Shown: in pieces, positions 19,201 through 24,556 of the stretch
How positions within the stretch are numbered: position 1 is the first letter of the stretch
Layout of the letters: each line of letters starts with the position of its first letter
NCBI GenBank assembly: GCA_947599875.1
Contig: CANQFV010000015.1
Span: 1-56,525, forward strand
Source: an uncultured Oscillospiraceae bacterium
GTDB taxonomy: Bacteria; Bacillota; Clostridia; Oscillospirales; Oscillospiraceae
Reading direction: 5' to 3'
Length of the DNA: 56,525 nucleotides
Notes under the pieces: model-generated
Database searches by the model: none
Seen by the model: only the letters and a program-made list of their open reading frames with translations
What the model was told of the DNA's origin: nothing
Position numbers and translations under genes: made by a program

Positions 19201-19578
19201 GCTGTTCTCCAGGTCCTCAATGACTGACGCCTCATAGCGGGGTTGCATGGTCCAGATGGGGGCCTCCCGTCCGGCCTCGCTGTTGGTATCTGACACATCA
19301 AAGACGTGCCGGAGCCGGTTTCGGGAATTGCCCTCCACCAGCAGGGCAATACCACGGGCACCACGGTTCACCCATCTTCCGTAGGCGTTCCAGAAGCCTA
19401 TCTCCGCGCAGGCCGTAGCTTCCGGCTTCTGTGCGTAGATAAGGAGCTGGTCCTGATAGCGGTATTTGAAATTGAAGGCGGCGGTGGTGAGGAAGTTCAT
19501 GTACGGCTCCGCGCCGGACGTGATCTCCCGTGTCGTGGCCGCCGCCAAGTCCACGATCATGTTATATTTGCTGGGCAT
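10222..19578 (-). CDS. Giant polyvalent protein: ArdC-N, MutS-I, N6-adenine methylase, SNF2-type helicase
   Basis: 3,118 residues. Residues 1-110 (YRYQDQLLIYAQKPEATACA, GRWVNRGARGIAL) look like an ArdC single-strand-binding domain. After a Gly/Arg/Glu-rich linker, residues about 400-510 (IVLFQVGDFFEMFGEDAKQA, then VPMCGVPAHSLERY) match the mismatch-recognition domain I of MutS. A long middle region holds repeated wHTH-like or LPD-type segments. Near residue 1630 is methylase motif I VLEPSCGVGNFIG, and near 1697 the NVPFGSF catalytic motif. The helicase has Walker A VVGAGKT (about 2316), DEAH (about 2479) and QQREGRIIRQG (about 2806). ATG 19578 follows GGAGGGAGAG. Such proteins are thought to protect and process incoming element DNA; the exact role is inferred. 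Confidence 0.88.
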   Translation of the reverse strand: MPSKYNMIVDLAAATTREITSGAEPYMNFLTTAAFNFKYRYQDQLLIYAQKPEATACAEIGFWNAYGRWVNRGARGIALLVEGNSRNRLRHVFDVSDTNSEAGREAPIWTMQPRYEASVIEDLENSYGVDGGMDLPDCLVATAKTVVEDNYSDYLTDLMEARVGSLFESLDKQSAAEWFKTMLRNSVAFMLLTRCDINAWGRFTTDDFYGITAFNTPETMSILGAATSDISEMVLREIASTVRSQQREEQKRNRTFANRDASGYDGVTNKNNERGTHHGSDLQNRRGLSSAQPDRAGGSEGRQIWDAAARLPAETEERPLHGDAPQREAGETSHGGGPSGNRNGGEPDREDGKRPRRDGGAEGRGSDALGGPDEQHPGLGGGSGDEGAGVRLTSQPEEDKTALPDHSEARLWDLYNTVKQGHPDDIVLFQVGDFFEMFGEDAKQAAESLDLILFSRDIPNVGRVPMCGVPAHSLERYSEKLRAKYNVTFVAVDGKTGERGVYTLRAYEQKTEAIQPDVDSQLTQYKAQVIAAVAEDTAYRNACGNSDRENAGIECNAAVRRAVLNSGDIQLIKVFSDVPKFRERLHQEVFGETYPQLHELLRPLSQDDIDAVLREWNGNSVSRQRVAQYMAGHGGDENAAEWLAREYGSTGENDLIAVRVESPEGTRLPWEDVRSRIARLVQEGTFLTESIDPASFELRGVGPTGLQFMGFDPTLSDTPFYGDVAEKNELLRNSDAMKDHWEEIAAFFTAHEDNTERGDFIKAFFDNTLIESFLSNGQRAGYRAWDNALMIHRGSYMAPQKSAVMLWHEVATTIDAMIKQGQWLDAGEKLLPTEEEQKQAIKRMGKKRDSQQLSIFDMADSDGTVTPGEGPSLLDANFDLPQQIIDEALCIGSNEENSRLIICAWFMKDKPLAENADFLREHYRENGAGFYFGDRKYSLWYNRDGIRIDVGESAQSYTATVVSWEKAAKRIRELLDLGRYMPQSELDRAPEYEKDRLADSVSLMYRGIDGNDADAHFKSIRQLSEPQFGFPEVRELIRAMLDKPDSLQTLIAECNDFCNSYSRGLVSSHIGDSPRSILQRLEDLQLEPHIFTAAEGYNPQRRFFISGDELDRAIRGSTGYRLDIYSFYCNHPDQKDRENYLKNYHGEYTGNYGGNDNLTYTSKGFQFSHGSISEPYAKVELSWNKVEKRISDMIASGKFISEKDRAAMPTYERRQLAENIQAFFDLVPQDQPKPYPYGAHYSEAIREIESQLDDPAKVEAIHQMMIPIMESTPQDDHDYQLRKRGFENLTAFRNGTYSLFGGVREPNPIHSVTGGNVEQSQDGSSPAENELDKAKRLIDEFCENEYGSPGNFTDLTSVPVAYTTLTDDEIPAQINVDLVNFRMNSYLNDVLVGSTQYASLAELIQMELEGLSFDDLVYFTREQYEKAGVKTLEDDFSDVDPAAVREALAENGIVDGEVVDPEALAGDPLIQSVRAEVMEVAGDGREEQAEKAELPPPAPRPRREKLPPTVIHPEIPSVQRHDFRITDDDLGVGTPSERYARNVAAIRLLKQLEGKGRLATPEEQTVLSQYVGWGGLADCFDDRNSHYEELKSLLSENEYAAARESSLTAFYTPPVVIRAMYQTLENLSFKTGNVLEPSCGVGNFIGMKPESLAEAKIYGVELDSISGRIAQQLYQTSSIAVQGFEKTELPDSFFDVAIGNVPFGSFKVPDRRYDKYNFLIHDYFFARTLDKVRPGGVVAFITSKGTLDKENPNVRRYIAQRADLLGAIRLPNNTFKAAAGTEVTSDILFLQKRESLAYEEPAWVHLNTDANGIKMNQYFIDNPDMVLGNMREVSGPFGPETACLPHEGADLDTELAEAIENINGNIAEYVMDDPEAEVSSAIPADPSVKNFSYTIVDGQIYYRENSVMNPVEVSVTAQGRIKGLIGIRDCVRTLIDYQTDDYPESDIKEQQERLNKLYDTFVEKYGRINSRANSSAFSMDSAYFLLTSLEILDDEQNFVRKADMFTKRTIRQRVVVTSVDTASEALTVSLAEKAGVDLSFMASLMGGSEKIPQVVEDLKGVIFKDPLTGSFDMEAADGSWAQGLQTADEYLSGNVRVKLKEARQAAEIDPDFTVNVTALEAVQPVDLSASEISVRLGATWLPTEIVEKFMYELLSTPPYLKRSIRVHYSKHTGEWSVEGKSNDRINLKANNTYGTGRINAYKIIETTLNLRDVRIFDYVYDDEGRKTPVLNKRETAIAQGKQELIKQAFQDWIWKDPNRREGLCRLYNDRFNSVRPREYDGSHINFVGMSPEITLRPHQVNAIAHILYGGNTLLAHVVGAGKTYEMVAAAMESKRLGLCQKSLIVVPNHLTEQWASEWLQLYPSANILVATKKDFETKNRKRFCGRIATGDYDAIIIGHSQFEKIPMSVGRQRFILEQEREEILNGIAELKEHRGERFTIKQMEKSKKSIEAKLDKLNDQSRKDDVVTFEELGVDRLFVDEAHYFKNLAAFSKMRNVGGISQTEAQKSSDLYMKCRYLDELTGGKGVIFATGTPISNTMLEMYTMQKYLQYGALSRNGLIHFDAWASTFGETVTAIELAPEGTGYRSKTRFSRFYNLPELMTMFKEIADIQTADMLSLPVPKANYHNVVLKPSEQQKQMVAALGERAERVRNKMVNSSEDNMLLITNDGRKLALDQRLLNPMLPDSDTGKVRACADNVFEIWQRTAGERSAQMVFCDLSIPKNDGSFNVYDDLRDKLIAMGIPAEEIAYVHNANTEVQKKELFGKVRSGQVRVLIGSTQKMGAGTNVQTRLIALHHLDCPWRPSDLQQREGRIIRQGNTNPEVDIYTYVTENTFDSYLYQLVEGKQKFIGQVMTSKSPVRSAEDIDETALSYAEIKALCTGDPRIKEKMDLDIDVQRLKLLKANHLSQKYALEDAIYKYLPQKIASCEQRIAGYEADKAHLAEHTHPNEDGFSPMEVKGAVYTDKKEAGSAILAAMQSMTSPDAVQIGQYRGFTMELSFDSFTRKYLMTLKNELSHVAELGADVFGNITRIDNILSGFEARLAACRDELENVKVQLANAKVDAEKPFPQEEELTTKSARLDELNIQLNLDKHESEIVDEDREDGENGTPVRDSTDLER
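18402..18746 (-). CDS. tnpV: TnpV-like transposon-encoded protein, overprinted inside the giant gene
   Basis: A 114-residue protein in a different frame of the same strand, entirely inside the giant gene. It starts MEVTYRTEGDYLLPNLTAPE and continues with GKYGMLRRDYLRKQRNGLYT, the signature of the TnpV family found in clostridial elements. A GAAAGGGG ribosome site precedes ATG 18746 at good spacing. In the giant frame the same DNA encodes a low-complexity linker rich in Gly, Arg, Glu and Asp, which is what overprinting on a conserved second frame would give. TnpV has no established biochemical function. The frame is open upstream to 18986, but that part has no family similarity. Confidence 0.78.
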   Translation of the reverse strand: MEVTYRTEGDYLLPNLTAPEAPKVGKYGMLRRDYLRKQRNGLYTGMLLSGKLEKHLMEVDRQATEMVESLTAKMAKDQGVTEELKAADQMRWVGLMNNIRASAEEVAMRELVYA

Positions 19579-19602
19579 GGGATCTCTCCCTCCTTTAATG
19601 TT

Positions 19603-20025
19603 TTATCTGTCGTCGCCCCTGTCACGGGGCTTTTGCTTCCCGGCCTTTTCCTGGCCATTCTGAGCCTTCGGAGGATGCTCCGCCATGTATTCCTTCAGGG
19701 AGAAACGTCCACCTACATAATGCCAATCCCTCTCCGGGTCAATATTCAATGTAGCATTGTCTATGTGTTCGATCTCCCTCAATTCAACCGGCTCGGCAGA
19801 AATCACCGCGCCCAGGTAGTTACCGTGAATTGACATTCCAAGTTGTACCGGCTCGCCAATGTGTTCCTCGCTATACCTGAGTTCATACATATACAGTCCC
19901 TCCGGCACGGTGTCACGGTCAAGACGCGCTTCGGTGTATATCATCGGTTTGCCGAGAAGTGTAACCATTGCGTAGATTCTGCTGTTTGCGTTTTCCAGAA
20001 ACATTAATTTATCTCGAATATTCAT
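19603..20025 (-). CDS. LPD28-like accessory protein
   Basis: A 140-residue protein starting MNIRDKLMFLENANSRIYAM. The central part (TVPEGLYMYELRYSEEHIGE, then VQLGMSIHGNYLGAVISAEP) resembles the large polyvalent protein-associated domain LPD28, a small beta-rich domain found alone or fused in giant conjugative proteins. The C-terminus (FSLKEYMAEHPPKAQNGQEK and a basic tail) looks disordered. It lies immediately upstream of the giant gene and in the same operon, so the two may act together on transferred DNA. The domain assignment is from memory of the pattern and not certain. Confidence 0.6.
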   Translation of the reverse strand: MNIRDKLMFLENANSRIYAMVTLLGKPMIYTEARLDRDTVPEGLYMYELRYSEEHIGEPVQLGMSIHGNYLGAVISAEPVELREIEHIDNATLNIDPERDWHYVGGRFSLKEYMAEHPPKAQNGQEKAGKQKPRDRGDDR

Positions 20026-20040
20026 GGCTCACCTCAATTC

Positions 20041-20592
20041 TTATCTCTCAACGCCCACCGGCTGGCGCTGGCGTGAAATGGAAAACCCGTAGACCTGGGC
20101 AATATCATCGCCAAGTCTACGGGTCACTCTCGTTATATCCGCACGGGTAGCGATGCCGCAGTACAGCTTTGCCCTCAGAAGATCCATCTGAGCATCCGTC
20201 ACGCCGTCTTTCCAGACCCGGTAGAGGTAATAGTTGGTGCCGTCATGGTGAACGGCGTCACAGCGGAGGTCGCCCAGCTTGTCCACATACCATGTGGAGT
20301 AGATGTCGTCCCTGCCGGAATAAAGGCAATCCCGGATATTGCCGCTGTCGATCTCCTTGTAACCCATGCGCCGCCCATTCCAAAGGCCCAGGTCGCCAAT
20401 GACGATGATGGGATTCCCAAGCTGGATGTTGAGATTTGTCCTCTCGTCCTCCAAATAATCGCCGTTTATTTCATACATGAGTTCTATGCGCTGTTCCTCG
20501 GTCAGCTCCGGGTACTGTTCCTCCAGGTCCACACGCCAGTCGTCGTAGTCGAGAGCATAGTTACTCCAGATAACGTGTCTGTCGTCGCTCAC
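20041..20592 (-). CDS. Conserved ICE protein, unknown function
   Basis: A 183-residue acidic protein. It starts MSDDRHVIWSNYALDYDDWR, then EEQYPELTEEQRIELMYEIN and NIQLGNPIIVIGDLGLWNGR. Proteins with this start and the GDLGLWNGRRMGYKEI segment recur in clostridial ICE accessory clusters, but I know no function for them. There are no membrane segments or catalytic motifs that I can see. Its start overlaps the next upstream gene by 4 bases, so it is in a tightly packed operon of small soluble proteins between the PP-loop enzyme and the giant protein. Confidence 0.68.
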   Translation of the reverse strand: MSDDRHVIWSNYALDYDDWRVDLEEQYPELTEEQRIELMYEINGDYLEDERTNLNIQLGNPIIVIGDLGLWNGRRMGYKEIDSGNIRDCLYSGRDDIYSTWYVDKLGDLRCDAVHHDGTNYYLYRVWKDGVTDAQMDLLRAKLYCGIATRADITRVTRRLGDDIAQVYGFSISRQRQPVGVER

Positions 20593-20894
20593 CTCTCGAT
20601 CCCCCTTTCGGGCGGTTTCTTTTGAACAGGCCGGACGCGCTTACCGTACAACTGTCCGGTGTCCAACTCAGTATCATCATCGGGGAATTGAGAGTCGCTG
20701 TCAAGGTTGAGTTGTTCGATGGCGATACCGGGGATATAGCTGTCACCATCGAACATGGCCCGTCCCTCGGAGAAAACCTTGGCCAGAACATCTTTTCCGG
20801 CACCATAGGTGTCATTGATGATCTTATCCGCTTCCTCTATGCTGACTTCCAGCGTGATCCCAAACCGGCCCCACAGCCCAAATTGCTCACTCAC
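20589..20894 (-). CDS. Small acidic ICE protein, unknown function
   Basis: A 101-residue protein starting MSEQFGLWGRFGITLEVSIE, with the helical EEADKIINDTYGAGKDVLAK and a tail VRPVQKKPPERGIER. It overlaps its neighbours by 4 bases on both sides, which strongly supports translation within the operon. The sequence is acidic with no recognisable motif, signal peptide or membrane segment. Like its neighbours it probably belongs to the cytoplasmic accessory set of the ICE. I cannot assign a function. Confidence 0.6.
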   Translation of the reverse strand: MSEQFGLWGRFGITLEVSIEEADKIINDTYGAGKDVLAKVFSEGRAMFDGDSYIPGIAIEQLNLDSDSQFPDDDTELDTGQLYGKRVRPVQKKPPERGIER

Positions 20895-21847
20895 CGCGCG
20901 TCACCTCGATCTCTGTGCTTGGGAGGAATGGGTTTCCCGTCCTCATCATAGTTTTTTGGGTCCGCCGCGGGACAGCCCCAGCCGAACATGGAGCCGGCCA
21001 GCATCGCCTCCGCCTGCGCCGGGGTCACGCCCCCCGACTCATTGAGTTCTGCGACGATATTAAGAGCATTCTCACGGTCGTGGCCATACTTATCTGTCCG
21101 ATAGTAGCCGTTTTCTCCCTTCTTTGCGATGATGATCTCATCACTACCGGGAATGACGCAGTAGCACTTGTCCGGGAGGGAGGAACGCAAGGGTATCACT
21201 GTGTCGCCGTTTCGCTCCATGATCTCGGCGAATTGGCAGATGTGGAAAAGCTCACTCCCCGTGCCGTTCACCTCCAGATGGCAGTCGTCAATATACCGGC
21301 AAGTCTTATCGAAATGAGTACCATCCTCTCGGATAATGCGGATCATGTCTCCGTCCGGGATACGGAACAGTTCTTTATAATGAGGGTCAATGAAACGGAT
21401 GCCCCTCGCCGCCTGCTCCAGATGGCGGTCCAGCCACCGGCGCTCGTAGCAGTAGCAGTAAAGATTGTAATCGTTGGGATAGGGATTCACCCGAAGCAGA
21501 AAGGCGTACTTCTCTGTATCTGCCCGGAAGCCAAACTGCCGGTCATCGCCCAAGCCGGCCTCCGGGTGAGCATGGCAGTAGTTGAACATGGGGATACGTC
21601 CTTTCAAGATTTCACCGTATTCCTGATTGGAACGGAGGGCATTGATAACATCATCGAACTCCGCCTTGAAATCATCCGTTTTTCTTTCCTTGTTCTCATC
21701 ATTCCAGGTGGACCAAAACCCCGTGCCGTTGCTTCCAAAATCCGCACGGAGATAGCCGATGCAGGCGGTCTGTGCCGCAATCTGGCTGCTCTGAGAGTAG
21801 CAGTAGAGCCGCTCCTGCGGCGTCATCGTCCTTATCGTCATTTCCAT
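20891..21847 (-). CDS. ICE accessory protein with GWG-ADPKNYD C-terminal motif
   Basis: A 318-residue soluble protein. The N-terminal part (QERLYCYSQSSQIAAQTACI, then GYLRADFGSNGTGFWSTWND) is a compact domain seen in ICE accessory proteins. The middle (CHLEVNGTGSELFHICQFAE) is unassigned. The C-terminal 45 residues (ESGGVTPAQAEAMLAGSMFG, then WGCPAADPKNYDEDGKPIPP) share a clear motif with the next gene, as if a common docking or LPD-type domain has been placed on two proteins. A 4-base overlap links it to the gene downstream. The function is unknown; an anti-defence role is only a guess from context. Confidence 0.65.
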   Translation of the reverse strand: MEMTIRTMTPQERLYCYSQSSQIAAQTACIGYLRADFGSNGTGFWSTWNDENKERKTDDFKAEFDDVINALRSNQEYGEILKGRIPMFNYCHAHPEAGLGDDRQFGFRADTEKYAFLLRVNPYPNDYNLYCYCYERRWLDRHLEQAARGIRFIDPHYKELFRIPDGDMIRIIREDGTHFDKTCRYIDDCHLEVNGTGSELFHICQFAEIMERNGDTVIPLRSSLPDKCYCVIPGSDEIIIAKKGENGYYRTDKYGHDRENALNIVAELNESGGVTPAQAEAMLAGSMFGWGCPAADPKNYDEDGKPIPPKHRDRGDAR

Positions 21848-21856
21848 CTTGTTCGC

Positions 21857-22543
21857 CTACCTCTCAAAATCATCTTTGCTCTTGGGCTTTATGGCCTTCC
21901 CAAGTCGGTCATAGTTTTTCGGGTCAGCCTCCGGCTTGCCCCAGCCGTGAAGCGCGCCGGCAAGCATGGCGGCCTCCTGAGCCGGAGTAACGCCCAGAAC
22001 CTCATTCAGCTTGTCTACACCCTCTCGGATTGTCGCTCCTATGGGCATGGTTCCGGTGAGGGAAACGCCGGAAACACCTCTCGTAACAATCGCCATCTTT
22101 CCCGTTTCAGGGTCAACAGCGAAACACCGCTCCGGTAGAACGGGCAAAGGACTTTTCCTGATGCCGGCTTCACCAGCCGGTTCCCGTGTCTCTCCGGCCT
22201 CCCGCGCCGCCCAATAGTCTGGATACCACCGCCGGATGCTGTCGTTGATGACCTTCTCGTACTCTCCCGGTTTCCAGTATTCGTTGACGGGAGCCTCATA
22301 CAGTCCACGATCCATCAGCTCGCGAAGCGCAACTGTGGCGGCGCAATCTTCCTCAAAGCAGACATAGCCGCGCTCCGTAAAGCAATGTTCCATTGCCTTT
22401 GCGGACAGGAGCTTTCCGGCTCTGTCCGCCGCCACCATGACACCGCCGTGGCTGGCGGTACTCACGCTGTACGCGCCGTCGCACAGTGTTTTGTAATGGT
22501 CTACCTTGCCCCAGGGGGAGCTTCTCGGTACACCTTGTTTCAT
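21857..22543 (-). CDS. DUF7007-like ICE accessory protein
   Basis: A 228-residue protein starting at ATG 22543, which has AAAGGAGGAAGG upstream; earlier in-frame codons overlap the PP-loop gene and are not used. Residues 8-40 (SPWGKVDHYKTLCDGAYSVS, then TASHGGVMVA) fit the DUF7007 pattern, and CFTERGYVCFEEDCAATVAL follows. The C-terminus VTPAQEAAMLAGALHGWGKP with ADPKNYD repeats the motif that ends the downstream neighbour. Its function is unknown. The shared tail suggests that both proteins bind the same partner, possibly the giant protein. Confidence 0.65.
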   Translation of the reverse strand: MKQGVPRSSPWGKVDHYKTLCDGAYSVSTASHGGVMVAADRAGKLLSAKAMEHCFTERGYVCFEEDCAATVALRELMDRGLYEAPVNEYWKPGEYEKVINDSIRRWYPDYWAAREAGETREPAGEAGIRKSPLPVLPERCFAVDPETGKMAIVTRGVSGVSLTGTMPIGATIREGVDKLNEVLGVTPAQEAAMLAGALHGWGKPEADPKNYDRLGKAIKPKSKDDFER

Positions 22544-22560
22544 GTATGCCCTTCCTCCTT

Positions 22561-23343
22561 TCACCACGGATAAAACAAAACGATTTGCCGGTCCTCCGCG
22601 GCAAATCGTTCCTCCAATTCTTCCACTGTCCAGTTTTCCTTGAACCTGCCCAACGGATTGTCCCCAAATTGGGCAACAGCCCGCCTGTCCATCTCCAAAA
22701 GCCGTGCCCACAGCTCCGGGTGGTAATGGCGTAACCTCCGAAGCTCCGCTATGCGTTGAAAAGGACAGCACCAGCAGGAGCAACGGTGGTATATCTCATA
22801 GAGACCGCCCCAATCAAAGCCCCGGTCGTAGCAAATCTTCAGCGCCTCCGGCTCTGTGATATGCCAGTCAACGAGGGGGTATTTGTCGTCCTTGACCCGT
22901 GACGGCTCGTCCGCCGCTATGCCGACGTAGTTGATGGCGTTGTATTCGCCCTTCAAGCGGTTGACCTCCTTGGCAATCAGGTGGGTCTTGAGTTCCCCGG
23001 TACACCATCGCACCTTCACACCGGGCCAACCATTGCCGAAGGGCGTCACGCCAAGCGCCTGCCTGTTTTCAAGGGAGGCGGTTTTCTGCTTTGGTTCCTC
23101 AAACATAAGCCACTCATAGCCATGCGGGTGGCGAAGCCGCGTCAGGTGTATTCCACGTTCAGCGTAGAGGTAGCCGTCCAGCTTGTCGAGGTGCGCGTAC
23201 ATCTCCGGGAACTCCATGCCGGTGTCCGCAGTGAGGACGGTATCTATGGGCATCCCGCGCTCTATCATCAGAAGAAGCATGGCGGTACTGTCCTTGCCCC
23301 CGGAGAGGGAAACGGCGTGGAATCGTTCTGTATCACCGTTCAT
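22561..23343 (-). CDS. PP-loop (PAPS reductase/ATP pyrophosphatase) family protein
   Basis: A 260-residue enzyme of the adenine nucleotide alpha-hydrolase superfamily. The PP-loop SLSGGKDSTAMLLLMIERG is near residue 12. VRWCTGELKTHLI (about 120), GIAADEPSRVKDDKYPLVDW and the Cys cluster CSCWCCPFQ (about 195) follow the layout of PAPS reductase-like proteins that bind an iron-sulfur cluster or activate a sulfur acceptor. ATG 23343 has GAGG six bases upstream; GTG 23367 is the alternative. Housekeeping sulfate reduction is unlikely inside an ICE. A DndC-like or nucleic-acid-modifying role is possible, but no other dnd gene is present here. Confidence 0.8.
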   Translation of the reverse strand: MNGDTERFHAVSLSGGKDSTAMLLLMIERGMPIDTVLTADTGMEFPEMYAHLDKLDGYLYAERGIHLTRLRHPHGYEWLMFEEPKQKTASLENRQALGVTPFGNGWPGVKVRWCTGELKTHLIAKEVNRLKGEYNAINYVGIAADEPSRVKDDKYPLVDWHITEPEALKICYDRGFDWGGLYEIYHRCSCWCCPFQRIAELRRLRHYHPELWARLLEMDRRAVAQFGDNPLGRFKENWTVEELEERFAAEDRQIVLFYPW

Positions 23344-23956
23344 CTCGCGCCTCACCGCCGCGTTCACGTTTTTCCTTTTGCTTCAGCCGGTATTCTGCAA
23401 GGCCCCGTTTGGCCCAATCCGGCAGTTTCGCCTCGTCCAGAGTGCCCAGCACGTCCCACCGCTTGAAGTAGCTGGTTTCACCAGAATATAGGTTCACGCA
23501 AAGGCAGGACGTTCCCCGGCTAAAGGGCGATGCGCCCGAACCACCGATACAAAGCATGATTTGGTTGGTGGCTGTCTGGTACTCACGCCGCAGATTCTCC
23601 GCCTTGATAACGACGATCTTGTTGCGAAGGTCATTGCCCTCAGAAATGGGCACACAGACCGCCCGACCGAGGGGAGCATTGTCAATACCCTGGATCTTCG
23701 GCTTGTTCAGGTCGATGCGGGTCTTTTCCGCTTGCTTGGCTATCCGCTCTCCAAATTCCTGCATGATTTCGGCATAGTCGTCACTCACCACAGCTTCGGT
23801 ATACTGCTCAAAAGGGCCGACATACTGGCAGTACGCACACAGATACCGTTCTTCTGCCGGGGCCGTAGGGCTGTCGCCTACGATAATCTCCTTGTCCCCG
23901 ATATAAATGGCGTGGATGACCTCATAGCCGTCCACCATGCGCTTATCATCGCTCAT
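23333..23956 (-). CDS. Conserved ICE protein, unknown function
   Basis: A 207-residue protein. The N-terminus MVDGYEVIHAIYIGDKEIIV is followed by a possible zinc pair in RYLCAYCQYVGPFEQY, then NAPLGRAVCVPISEGNDLRN and GTSCLCVNLYSGETSYFKRW. The ordered beta-rich pattern suggests a folded domain. The C-terminus is a charged helix (RLKQKEKRERGGEARDER). It overlaps genes on both sides by about 11 bases. Homologous sequences occur in clostridial ICE accessory clusters, but I do not know a function. Residues about 35-45 with CAYC may bind metal, though a matching second pair is not obvious. Confidence 0.62.
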   Translation of the reverse strand: MSDDKRMVDGYEVIHAIYIGDKEIIVGDSPTAPAEERYLCAYCQYVGPFEQYTEAVVSDDYAEIMQEFGERIAKQAEKTRIDLNKPKIQGIDNAPLGRAVCVPISEGNDLRNKIVVIKAENLRREYQTATNQIMLCIGGSGASPFSRGTSCLCVNLYSGETSYFKRWDVLGTLDEAKLPDWAKRGLAEYRLKQKEKRERGGEARDER

Positions 23957-24251
23957 GCTCTCGCTCCTTCCCTCTTTGAATCGTCACCTCATATTGCTGC
24001 AACTCATGTTCGCACGGAACATAAAGCAGCCCATTCTCAATGCAACGAAAGATGTCACATTCCTTGTCCGGTGAGGCAGAATAAAATCCTGAATGAGAAT
24101 AGGGGTATTTTTGCCTGCCGTCGAAATTGGAATCTGAGAAGCCCAATGCGAGATCGCGTCGAAGTCTACGGCTGATTCTAACAAAATCACCATCACTCCT
24201 TTGAAAATGACGCACGGGGACAAAGTGATACCCACCGTACTCAAATACCAT
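23946..24251 (-). CDS. Small ICE protein, unknown function
   Basis: A 101-residue protein starting MVFEYGGYHFVPVRHFQRSD. The middle has YPYSHSGFYSASPDKECDIF and the end RCIENGLLYVPCEHELQQYE. Aromatic-rich beta strands at the start and two Cys residues late in the chain suggest a small folded domain. It overlaps its neighbours by 11 bases on both sides, consistent with coupled translation. The pattern is familiar from Tn1549-type accessory regions, but no activity is known to me. Confidence 0.62.
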   Translation of the reverse strand: MVFEYGGYHFVPVRHFQRSDGDFVRISRRLRRDLALGFSDSNFDGRQKYPYSHSGFYSASPDKECDIFRCIENGLLYVPCEHELQQYEVTIQRGKEREHER

Positions 24252-24489
24252 CTTTCTTCCCTTCTTTGTTACCCATTTTCAGAAACGCTGCTACAAGTTC
24301 TCCTTTCCGAACATTGTTCTGCTCCGCCAGCACCTTGTTCTGGACGCAAAGGACAGCGCGGATGTTGGGAACGGTGATACCCGGTATCTCCACCATCTCC
24401 TCCGGCGTCACAGTCAGGATACGGACGGGGGAGTAACCGGCCTCAGCAAAGATGCGGAAAAGCCTTTGTTCAAATCTCTCTTTTGCCAT
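24241..24489 (-). CDS. Small helical ICE protein with HhH-like EIPGIT segment
   Basis: An 82-residue protein starting MAKERFEQRLFRIFAEAGYS. The segment TPEEMVEIPGITVPNIRAVL looks like a helix-hairpin-helix DNA-binding turn (EIPGI), but it is short and this is only suggestive. The C-terminus is basic (FLKMGNKEGKKDGI). It is the first gene after the adhesin; a terminator-like hairpin lies just upstream, so it may start the accessory operon that runs to parR. AAAGGACTGAG gives a ribosome site. Confidence 0.6.
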   Translation of the reverse strand: MAKERFEQRLFRIFAEAGYSPVRILTVTPEEMVEIPGITVPNIRAVLCVQNKVLAEQNNVRKGELVAAFLKMGNKEGKKDGI

Positions 24490-24526
24490 ATGATCTCAGT
24501 CCTTTCAAAAATATATTTAATATGTA

Positions 24527-24550
24527 AGCGGCCCGCCGAAGCGAGCCGCT
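24527..24550 (-). terminator. Hairpin after the adhesin gene
   Basis: AGCGGCtCGC-TTCG-GCGgGCCGCT forms a stable stem with a UUCG-type loop, followed on the minus strand by an AU-rich tract rather than a pure U-run. It separates the adhesin stop from the accessory operon and is probably a weak terminator or a 3'-end stabiliser. Confidence 0.55.
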
Positions 24551-24556
24551 GAAGGT

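Noticed and set aside
22544-22783. N-terminal extension of the DUF7007-like gene
   Set aside because: It overlaps the PP-loop gene in another frame and lacks a ribosome site; ATG 22,543 has AAAGGAGG.
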